A stretch of 5,673 nt of DNA from Opitutia bacterium UBA7350 (lineage in GTDB: Bacteria; Verrucomicrobiota; Verrucomicrobiia; Opitutales; Coraliomargaritaceae), in assembly GCA_002470925.1 (NCBI GenBank), contig DKOX01000089.1, forward strand, positions 1-5,673, given 5' to 3'. Both the position numbers and the translations under genes were made by a program. Of this stretch, positions 1-4,969 are shown in pieces (position 1 is the stretch's first letter; every line of letters begins with the position of its first letter). The notes under the pieces are model-generated. The model had not been told where the DNA came from and did not search any database. It saw only the letters and a list, made by a program, of their open reading frames with translations.

Positions 1-1142
1 GTCATCCCGTCCCCGCCGATGATGTTCCCGCACTGGTTGCCTTAGCGCAGGCCGAGAACATCGATCTTGTGGTGATCGGGCCCGAAGTCCCATTGAGCCT
101 GGGTCTTGTCAACGCGCTCGAAGCGGTGGGTATCCTCGCATACGGTCCCCGTCAGGACGGTGCGCAACTGGAGGCCAGTAAAGTCTTCTGCAAGGACTTC
201 TTTGCCCGCCATCAAATCCCCACCGCAGCCTACGCCAGCTTTACCGAAGTAGAACCTGCCCTTGCCTACCTGAAGGAACACCCCGCCCCCATTGTGATTA
301 AAGCAAGCGGTCTTGCCGCCGGAAAAGGAGTTATCATGGCCGAAACCCAGCACGAAGCCGAAGCGGCGGTGCACGATATGCTCGAGGGTGGTGCCTTTGG
401 CAGCAGCGGTGCGGAAATCGTGATCGAGGAAACCCTTTATGGCGAGGAGGCCTCCATTCACGCCATCGTTTCCGGAGAGGACTTCGTCTGCCTCCCCCCC
501 AGTCAGGATCACAAACGCGCCGGCGAAGGTGATACCGGGCTCAACACCGGAGGGATGGGTGCCTACACGCCCACCAGTAAAATTGATGCCGCCCTGCAAG
601 CCAAGATCGAAGCGGAGGTCATTCGTCCCACCCTCGCGGGGCTCAAGGCGGATGGTATTGACTTCCGCGGCACGCTCTACGCCGGGTTGATGCTCACCCC
701 AGACGGCCCTAAAGTCCTTGAATACAACGTGCGCTTTGGGGACCCCGAGACTCAGGTGCTCTTGCCGATGCTCGCGGATGACCTCGTGCCGCTGCTCCTT
801 GCCTCGGCGAAAGGAGAAGCACTCCCCGAAAAAGTTCGCTTCCATGAGGGCGCAGCCATTGTGGTGGTTTTGGCAGCGGGCGGCTACCCCGGATCCTACA
901 ATCAGGGAGACCCCATCGAATTCCCCGATGCCATCGCGGACGGCACCGCCATTGTTCATGCCGGCACGGTCCGCCACGATGACGGCCAGATCACCACCCG
1001 CGGCGGCCGCGTTCTCGGAATCAGTGCCCAGGCCCCAAGCCTGCCCGAGGCCGCCCAACTCGCCTATCAACTCTGCGATCGAATTACCTTTAAGGATAAA
1101 TACCTCCGTCGTGACATCGGTCACCGCGAACTTAACCGCTGA
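1..1142 (+). CDS. purD: Phosphoribosylamine--glycine ligase (GAR synthetase), 5'-truncated by the window edge
   Basis: This cytoplasmic ATP-grasp enzyme joins 5-phosphoribosylamine and glycine, using ATP, to make glycinamide ribonucleotide, the second step of de novo purine synthesis. The reading frame is open from base 3, so the gene begins outside the window. The GTG at 69 is internal, because the upstream residues (DDVPALVALAQAENIDLVVIG) still match the family N-domain. The visible 379 codons compare with about 430 in E. coli PurD, so roughly 50 residues are missing. Diagnostic blocks are the ATP-grasp segment KASGLAAGKG (nt 300-329), the QDHKRAGEGDTG...GGMGAYTP block (504-572), EYNVRFGDPETQ with metal- and ATP-binding residues (720-755), and the C-terminal FKDKYLRRDIGHR (1089-1127). 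It ends in TGA, 9 bp before the phosphatase gene, so the two are probably co-transcribed. The identification is very secure. No frameshift is seen. Confidence 0.97.
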   Translation, partial: HPVPADDVPALVALAQAENIDLVVIGPEVPLSLGLVNALEAVGILAYGPRQDGAQLEASKVFCKDFFARHQIPTAAYASFTEVEPALAYLKEHPAPIVIKASGLAAGKGVIMAETQHEAEAAVHDMLEGGAFGSSGAEIVIEETLYGEEASIHAIVSGEDFVCLPPSQDHKRAGEGDTGLNTGGMGAYTPTSKIDAALQAKIEAEVIRPTLAGLKADGIDFRGTLYAGLMLTPDGPKVLEYNVRFGDPETQVLLPMLADDLVPLLLASAKGEALPEKVRFHEGAAIVVVLAAGGYPGSYNQGDPIEFPDAIADGTAIVHAGTVRHDDGQITTRGGRVLGISAQAPSLPEAAQLAYQLCDRITFKDKYLRRDIGHRELNR

Positions 1143-1151
1143 TTTCATATC

Positions 1152-1637
1152 ATGGCAGCCAAGCGCGACAGTATCATCGTTCTCTGCACCGGAAACATAT
1201 GCCGGAGCCCGATGGGCGAGCGCCTCTTGCAAAATGCCCTCGCCGCGGAAGGCGCCCCCCTCAATGAAATCAAAGTGCTCTCCGCCGGAGTGGCGGCATG
1301 GCATGGCGACCCCGCCTCCCCCAACGCCGTCGAAGCACTCGCTAAAACCGGTATCGAAATGAAGCAGCACGCAAGCCAGCCGCTCAGTAACGCTATCCTT
1401 GAAAAAGCCTTTCTTGTCCTCGGGATGACCGAGTCCCATTTACTTGCCCTTGAAGCCTTCCCCGAAACAAAACCCGCCCGCGCCCACCTTTTCCGTGAAT
1501 TCCTCGGCGCAGATTTTGACAGCGAAATCCCGGACCCCTACGGACAAAATTTGAGGGCCTACCGTGCCTGCCTCGATTCCATGGCAGAGGCCATCCCTTC
1601 GATTCTCGATTATCTGAAAAGCGAATACCGACCCTAG
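1152..1637 (+). CDS. Low-molecular-weight protein tyrosine phosphatase
   Basis: The protein is a 161-residue cytoplasmic phosphatase of the low-molecular-weight PTP / arsenate reductase fold, of normal family length. The N-terminal P-loop CTGNICRSP carries the CX5R(S) signature: C12 is the nucleophile, R18 binds phosphate and S19 follows. The general-acid motif DPY is at 128-130. The GMTESH segment near 91-96 is also typical of bacterial members. Position 16, between Asn15 and Cys17, is Ile. In the family this position is Ile in tyrosine phosphatases and Thr in the protein-arginine phosphatase YwlE, so tyrosine (or small-molecule) phosphatase activity is inferred over phosphoarginine activity. 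An arsenate reductase is less likely given the DPY acid. The ATG at 1152 places the P-loop at the usual distance from the N terminus. No Shine-Dalgarno precedes it, and purD lies 9 bp upstream. Its stop overlaps that of convergent pgpA. The physiological substrate is unknown. Confidence 0.92.
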   Translation: MAAKRDSIIVLCTGNICRSPMGERLLQNALAAEGAPLNEIKVLSAGVAAWHGDPASPNAVEALAKTGIEMKQHASQPLSNAILEKAFLVLGMTESHLLALEAFPETKPARAHLFREFLGADFDSEIPDPYGQNLRAYRACLDSMAEAIPSILDYLKSEYRP

Positions 1638-2149
1638 ACCAGAAAACGCAGCGCGAGATGCAAGCACAGGCAGCTTGCTGCACCCGCCACGAGGTCGTCT
1701 GCCACACAGCCGATTCCTCCGGGTAAATTCTGGAGTCGGGTAATTCCGAAAGGTTTGAGCACATCAAAGAGACGAAAGAGCGCAAAGCCCGCCAACAAGA
1801 TCGGCCAGCCACCCAGGCTCTCAACTGCGTTACTCAGTCCGAAAAAAACCAGCGGCACTGCCACAAATTCATCTAAAACAATCAAGCCCGGATCGCGCAT
1901 CTGCAAACGGCGCTCCGCCGCATCGCAAATCGCCATCGCCCCATAGCTCAAGAGAGCCGCCCAAAAGATGAAGCCCAAGAAACCAAGATGATGGAAGAGA
2001 ACCGCATAAAGCGCGAGCCCGGCGACACTGCCCCAAGTCCCCGGAGCATGACGGATCCGTCCCACCGGCCCCAGAGTCGCCAAACCGATGACCCATTCGC
2101 TCGGAATAAAGTTTGTCCAAAAAAAACTCCGCCGTAAACCGCTCCTCAT
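1634..2149 (-). CDS. pgpA: Phosphatidylglycerophosphatase A
   Basis: This inner-membrane lipid phosphatase removes the terminal phosphate from phosphatidylglycerol phosphate to give phosphatidylglycerol. The 171-residue length is normal for the PgpA family. Family blocks appear in order: APGTWGS (35-41), DPGLIVLDEFV (86-96) with the conserved Asp and Asp-Glu, FRLFDVLKP (125-133), and GGIGCVADDLVAG (144-156) with the D151-D152 pair. Hydrophobic stretches near 42-52, 57-75, 98-107, 115-128 and 154-171 fit a multi-pass membrane protein. The ATG overlaps the TGA of pgsA by 4 bp (ATGA) and no Shine-Dalgarno is visible, so translation probably depends on coupling to pgsA. An alternative start a few codons inside is possible, because residues 1-15 are poorly conserved in the family. 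The 3' end overlaps the stop codon of the convergent phosphatase gene. Confidence 0.93.
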   Translation of the reverse strand: MRSGLRRSFFWTNFIPSEWVIGLATLGPVGRIRHAPGTWGSVAGLALYAVLFHHLGFLGFIFWAALLSYGAMAICDAAERRLQMRDPGLIVLDEFVAVPLVFFGLSNAVESLGGWPILLAGFALFRLFDVLKPFGITRLQNLPGGIGCVADDLVAGAASCLCLHLALRFLV

Positions 2150-2736
2150 TTAATCTGTCCGGTAAAAAGCCCCCAGTGTTTCCGCAGATAGGACAGCCCT
2201 GAATAAACCGTCAAAACGGTAGCCAAGACAAAGAAGGCCAATCCGAGCTTGCCCGACGCGCAAGCGAGCCAGAGCAAACCAAAATCCGACTCGAAAGCCT
2301 TGCTTATTAAAAGGAGGCCCACCGCTAGAATCTGTGAAACCGTCTTCAACTTGCCCGATTGTTCCGCCGCGAGGACCATTCCGGTGTTTGCCGCCACCAA
2401 GCGTAAACCCGTGATTAAAAACTCCCGGCTCAAAATCAACAACAGACAGGGCAAGCCCCAGCTTGCCGGAATCATATCCATTACCAACAAGCTTATCAAA
2501 AGACCCAAAATAAAAATTTTATCGGTCAAGGCATCCATCAATTTTCCAAAATCCGAGACGATTCCCTGCTTTCGCGCCAAATAACCATCCAACCAGTCCG
2601 TCAGGCCACCGAATACAAAACAAATCCATGCCAAGGTTGCCGCACCCTTAAGGGGCAGGTAAAGGAGCCCCACAATCACAAAGACCAATGGGACCCGCGA
2701 AAAGGTCAGGATATTCGGAAGGTTCACAAACTCCAA
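2146..2736 (-). CDS. pgsA: CDP-diacylglycerol--glycerol-3-phosphate 3-phosphatidyltransferase
   Basis: PgsA transfers a phosphatidyl group from CDP-diacylglycerol to glycerol 3-phosphate, giving phosphatidylglycerol phosphate and CMP at the inner membrane. The full CDP-alcohol phosphotransferase motif DX2DGX2ARX8GX3DX3D is present, with D47, D50, G51, A54, R55, G64, D68 and D72. Blocks typical of PgsA rather than phosphatidylserine or cardiolipin synthases are LPNILTFSRV near the N terminus, REFLITGLR (104-112) and GKLKTVSQ (128-135). About six membrane segments can be drawn in 196 residues, a usual length. The open frame begins at a TTG (2734-2736), with an in-frame TAG a few codons upstream. 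A GTG three codons later (2725-2727) gives a protein starting (M)NLPNILTFSRV, which matches the family better and is a strong alternative start. The next step, pgpA, follows with a 4-bp overlap. Confidence 0.95.
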   Translation of the reverse strand: MEFVNLPNILTFSRVPLVFVIVGLLYLPLKGAATLAWICFVFGGLTDWLDGYLARKQGIVSDFGKLMDALTDKIFILGLLISLLVMDMIPASWGLPCLLLILSREFLITGLRLVAANTGMVLAAEQSGKLKTVSQILAVGLLLISKAFESDFGLLWLACASGKLGLAFFVLATVLTVYSGLSYLRKHWGLFTGQIK

Positions 2737-2746
2737 GTTGTCGCAC

Positions 2747-2760
2747 CCCCCCGCGGAGGG
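2747..2760 (-). promoter_or_regulatory. GC-rich hairpin in the pgsA mRNA leader
   Basis: In the minus-strand transcript CCCUC (2760-2756) can pair with GGGGG (2751-2747) around a CGCG loop, giving five pairs including one G-U. The G run is seven long, so the register can slip. The hairpin ends about 10 nt before the TTG start and about 19 nt before the alternative GTG. It is too close to the start to be a terminator (no U-tract follows) and may influence initiation. It could also be chance pairing in a GC-rich patch. Confidence 0.35.
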
Positions 2761-2795
2761 CTAGCACAAAATCATTTACCATTCTCTGATACCAC

Positions 2796-2824
2796 ATCGT
2801 AGCAGGCCTGAAACGAGAAGACAA
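2796..2824 (-). promoter_or_regulatory. Candidate sigma-70 promoter with extended -10 for pgsA-pgpA
   Basis: Read on the minus strand there is a -35-like TTGTCT (2824-2819, 4 of 6 consensus positions), a 17-bp spacer, and a -10-like TACGAT (2801-2796, 4 of 6) preceded by TGC, which fits the extended -10 pattern TGn. Transcription would begin near 2788-2790, leaving a leader of about 50-60 nt before pgsA. A T-rich minus strand upstream of the -35 could act like an UP element. The prediction rests on consensus matching only. Confidence 0.4.
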
Positions 2825-2932
2825 CGAACCCGCAAAAAAACGACCAATCACGCGAATCAAATCGCGGAGAGAAAGAAAACTACGAACAGACCCCCATTCT
2901 AATAAATAAACCCACCCGTTGCCATATCGTGG

Positions 2933-2952
2933 AAGCGACAATCCTGTCGCTT
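2933..2952. repeat. REP-like palindromic element: 8-bp perfect stem, 4-nt loop
   Basis: AAGCGACA (2933-2940) and TGTCGCTT (2945-2952) are exact reverse complements around an ATCC loop. A G-T pair at 2932/2953 could extend the stem. The hairpin lies in non-coding DNA and has no T-tract on either side, so it is not a convincing intrinsic terminator. The compact perfect stem, together with the tandem repeat 40 bp downstream, suggests a dispersed intergenic repeat. A second copy cannot be seen in this window, so the dispersed nature is inference. Confidence 0.6.
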
Positions 2953-2991
2953 TGCCTCCAGCCTAGCCAGAAACCCATATTAGAAGTAAGG

Positions 2992-3007
2992 AGCTGGAAG
3001 CTGGAAG
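2992..3007. repeat. Short tandem repeat, AGCTGGA x 2.3
   Basis: The 7-bp unit AGCTGGA occurs twice in a row and is followed by a partial third copy (AG). It is flanked by related purine-rich sequence, with AAGTAAGG before and AAGTTAAAAG after. On the minus strand it reads CTTCCAGCTTCCAGCT and translates as a SSFQLLTS-like string, a pattern I associate with spurious small ORFs over intergenic repeats in some Verrucomicrobiota genomes. That association is from memory, not from a search. Confidence 0.6.
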
Positions 3008-3030
3008 TTAAAAGACATGATCCTAAAACC

Positions 3031-3042
3031 AGCTGTACAGCT
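3031..3042. promoter_or_regulatory. Perfect 12-bp palindrome upstream of coaD (possible operator)
   Basis: AGCTGTACAGCT is its own reverse complement, and the symmetry ends sharply on both sides. It lies 73 bp upstream of the coaD start codon, in the region where a promoter for the coaD-MFS-panB transcript should be. A dimeric regulator could bind it, but no known operator consensus is matched that I recognise, and a chance palindrome is possible. Confidence 0.35.
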
Positions 3043-3115
3043 TTCCATTCTATTCCAAAGGGTCTTCGACTATTCATTCGACAAATACCACCCTTTTCAC
3101 TCAATCTCGTAACTC

Positions 3116-3601
3116 ATGAGAACCGCTATTTACCCAGGCACCTTCGACCCCGTCACCAACGGGCATCTCGATGTGATCCGTCGCGCGGGGCGCATCTTTG
3201 ATAAAGTCATTGTGGCGATTGCCCGCAATGCCAGCAAAGAGCCCACCTTTTCCGAGGACGAACGCCTCCAGCTCATCCGTGAGAATCTTTCTGATGACGA
3301 GGCCGTTGAAGTGCTGGCATTTGATGGGCTGATCGTGGATCTCGCTGAAAAGCTCAATGCGGTCGCCCTCATACGGGGCCTCCGGGCGGTCTCCGACTTT
3401 GAATATGAATTCCAGATGGCGCAGATGAACCGTCACCTCGATGAGAGAATCGAAACCATCTTTCTCATGCCCAATGAGGATTATTTCTTTACCAGTTCCC
3501 ATCTCATCAAAAACGTTTTTCAATTCACCGACCGCGAGCGACACCTTATCCCCGCCAACGTCCATGCCGCCCTTTCCCGCAAATACGGGCACAGAAAATA
3601 A
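3116..3601 (+). CDS. coaD: Phosphopantetheine adenylyltransferase
   Basis: CoaD transfers AMP from ATP to 4'-phosphopantetheine, giving dephospho-CoA, the penultimate step of coenzyme A synthesis, in the cytoplasm. The 161-residue length is typical. The nucleotidyltransferase signature is at the N terminus: YPGTFDPVTNGH (6-17), with the TxGH motif at 14-17. Other family blocks are K41 in the N-terminal substrate loop, RGLRAVSDFEYEFQMAQMN (88-106, including R90), and TSSHLIK (126-132), which matches the conserved (S/T)SSxxK/VK nucleotide-binding stretch, followed by the usual VPANVHxAL-like C-terminal region (here IPANVHAAL). The ATG at 3116 gives the canonical short lead before YPGTFDP. No Shine-Dalgarno is visible (CGTAACTC precedes the start). 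The TAA overlaps the ATG of the transporter by 1 bp, so the two are almost certainly translated from one mRNA. Confidence 0.97.
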   Translation: MRTAIYPGTFDPVTNGHLDVIRRAGRIFDKVIVAIARNASKEPTFSEDERLQLIRENLSDDEAVEVLAFDGLIVDLAEKLNAVALIRGLRAVSDFEYEFQMAQMNRHLDERIETIFLMPNEDYFFTSSHLIKNVFQFTDRERHLIPANVHAALSRKYGHRK

Positions 3602-4932
3602 TGGACGCTTCAGAATCCAATCCCTCCGCAGTCACTGGCGCACGGACCCTTCAACTTGTCTTCCTGACGCTCTTCCTCGATCTGGTGGGGTTCTCCATCA
3701 TCTTCCCACTCTTCCCGGCGATGCTGGACTACTACCTCCCGCAGGGGGGTGGCGCGGATAGTCTTCTGGGAGCGTGTGTCACACCCCTCGCGGCCTGGGC
3801 AGAAGCCAGCGGTGCAGCCGACCCCCGCTTTCTCACCGCGGTCCTCTTTGGGGGCGCGCTGGGTTCCCTGTACTCCATCCTGCAATTTATCTTTGCTCCT
3901 ATTTGGGGGGCTTACTCCGACCGGGTCGGCCGACGTCGCGTCCTCCTCATCACCATCGCCGGACTCGCGCTCAGTTACGGTGCGTGGGCCCTCGCCGCAA
4001 ACTTTTGGCTTCTGGTTCTCGCGCGGGTCCTCGGCGGGATAATGGGGGGTAACCTTTCCGTTGCCACTGCAGCGGTCGCCGACACTACCTCCAAGGAGAA
4101 ACGCGCCGCCGGAATGGCAGTGGTGGGCGTTGCCTTTGGGCTCGGTTTTATCGTCGGTCCCGCAATTGGGGGATTCTGTGTGGCGGTCGACCTCACGGAG
4201 CTCTTCCCGTCCTTGACGGCGTTTGGCCTCAACCCCTTCTCGACCCCGGCTCTGGTGGCATGCGCCCTATCCCTCCTCAATCTCTTTTGGGTGGCTCGTT
4301 CCTTCCCCGAGACCCTCCCACCCGAAAAACGCCAAGCCCATCCACCGAGCTTCATGCACCTGCCAAACCCCGGCAGCGGTGCGCGCGCCGCCAGCCTCGT
4401 CTATCTGCTCTTCATGCTCGCCTTCAGCGGGATGGAATTCACCCTTACTTTCCTAGCGGTTGAACGCTTTGCCTTTACCCCACTTCAAAACGGCGGCCTC
4501 TTTGTTTTCGTCGGCTTCGTTATGATCCTTGTACAGGGCGGCCTTGTCCGCCGCCTCTCCGGGAAAGTCCGCGAAAAATCCCTCGCATTGAGCGGACTCA
4601 CCAGCGGGGTGCTCGCCTTTGTAGCGCTCGCCTACGCGCCGGGGCTTGCCCTTTTCTTCGCGGCCCTCGCGGTGATGGCGTTCTCAATCGGGCTCGTCTC
4701 TCCCAGCTTGAGCGCCCTTATTTCACTCTATGCCTCGGAGCGTGATCAGGGTCGTGCCATCGGTTTCTTCCGCTCCGCCGGATCCCTCGCCCGTGCAATC
4801 GGGCCCCTTCTTGCCGCCGCCCTTTATTTTAAATACGGATCACAATGCGCCTACCTCCTCGGTGGCTTGCTCATCATCCTACCGCTCCTTCTCGCGCTGC
4901 GACTTCCGCCGCCCGCTACCAACGAAGCCTGA
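3601..4932 (+). CDS. Major facilitator superfamily transporter, DHA1/TetA-like, substrate unknown
   Basis: This is a 443-residue inner-membrane protein with about 12 hydrophobic segments and a hydrophilic central loop around 236-262. MFS motif A is at 103-113 (GAYSDRVGRRR), with D107, R108, G110 and R111. The FLDLVGFSIIFPLFP stretch (25-39) in TM1 matches the motif D region of drug:H+ antiporters. An antiporter motif C-like stretch is at 176-191 (GVAFGLGFIVGPAIGG). These features predict proton-driven export. The loop between TM1 and TM2 (about 42-76) is longer than usual, and a second extended outer loop lies at about 193-212. The start ATG overlaps the TAA of coaD by 1 bp, and panB follows 37 bp downstream. 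This context hints at a metabolite of the pantothenate/CoA pathway as substrate. A generic drug exporter carried along by operon structure is equally possible. Confidence 0.9.
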   Translation: MDASESNPSAVTGARTLQLVFLTLFLDLVGFSIIFPLFPAMLDYYLPQGGGADSLLGACVTPLAAWAEASGAADPRFLTAVLFGGALGSLYSILQFIFAPIWGAYSDRVGRRRVLLITIAGLALSYGAWALAANFWLLVLARVLGGIMGGNLSVATAAVADTTSKEKRAAGMAVVGVAFGLGFIVGPAIGGFCVAVDLTELFPSLTAFGLNPFSTPALVACALSLLNLFWVARSFPETLPPEKRQAHPPSFMHLPNPGSGARAASLVYLLFMLAFSGMEFTLTFLAVERFAFTPLQNGGLFVFVGFVMILVQGGLVRRLSGKVREKSLALSGLTSGVLAFVALAYAPGLALFFAALAVMAFSIGLVSPSLSALISLYASERDQGRAIGFFRSAGSLARAIGPLLAAALYFKYGSQCAYLLGGLLIILPLLLALRLPPPATNEA

Positions 4933-4969
4933 TTTGACCCGAACCCGCGAATCCTTTTAACTCCTCCTT

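Larger units (their letters stand above)
2737..3115. other. Divergent intergenic region between pgsA and coaD
   Basis: This is the only stretch longer than 300 bp without a convincing gene. It must carry the promoters of both the leftward pgsA-pgpA and rightward coaD-MFS-panB transcripts. It is visibly AT-richer than its surroundings. Contents, left to right: a C7 tract and GC hairpin in the pgsA leader, a candidate pgsA promoter, a nearly T-free 80-bp stretch containing a CGCGA/TCGCG inverted repeat, an 8-bp-stem palindromic repeat, an AGCTGGA tandem repeat, and a perfect 12-bp palindrome. I could not place a convincing sigma-70 promoter for coaD. Several open frames cross the region, but they show no protein-like composition and run through the repeats. 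Confidence 0.85.

Noticed and set aside
42..1439. A 465-codon open frame on the minus strand covering purD and part of the phosphatase gene
   Set aside because: It is the complement of two securely identified genes, shows Gly/His/Phe-rich composition typical of antisense reading of GC-biased codons, and resembles no family I know.
2648..2941. A 97-codon minus-strand frame overlapping the start of pgsA
   Set aside because: It covers the pgsA N-terminal coding region in a different frame and the presumed promoter region. There is no recognisable domain.
2933..2952. The 8-bp-stem hairpin as an intrinsic terminator
   Set aside because: No T-tract follows on either strand and both neighbouring genes are transcribed away from it, so there is no upstream transcript to terminate.
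2880..3104. A 74-codon minus-strand frame in the intergenic gap
   Set aside because: Its central residues are a direct translation of the tandem repeat and the palindrome, so it is a repeat artefact rather than a protein gene.
3065..3105. A coaD promoter built from TTCGAC (3077-3082) and CTCAAT (3100-3105)
   Set aside because: The -10 matches only 3 of 6 consensus positions and would lie within 11 bp of the start codon. TTCGAC also recurs at 3065, which makes chance likely.
2929..3201. A 90-codon plus-strand frame running from the gap into coaD
   Set aside because: It crosses the repeats and then overlaps the conserved N-terminal part of coaD in another frame, with no protein-like features.
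3601..4932. Naming the MFS gene tetA or another resistance gene
   Set aside because: Motifs A and C define only the general exporter family. Nothing in the sequence fixes the substrate, and the genomic context argues against a mobile resistance gene.
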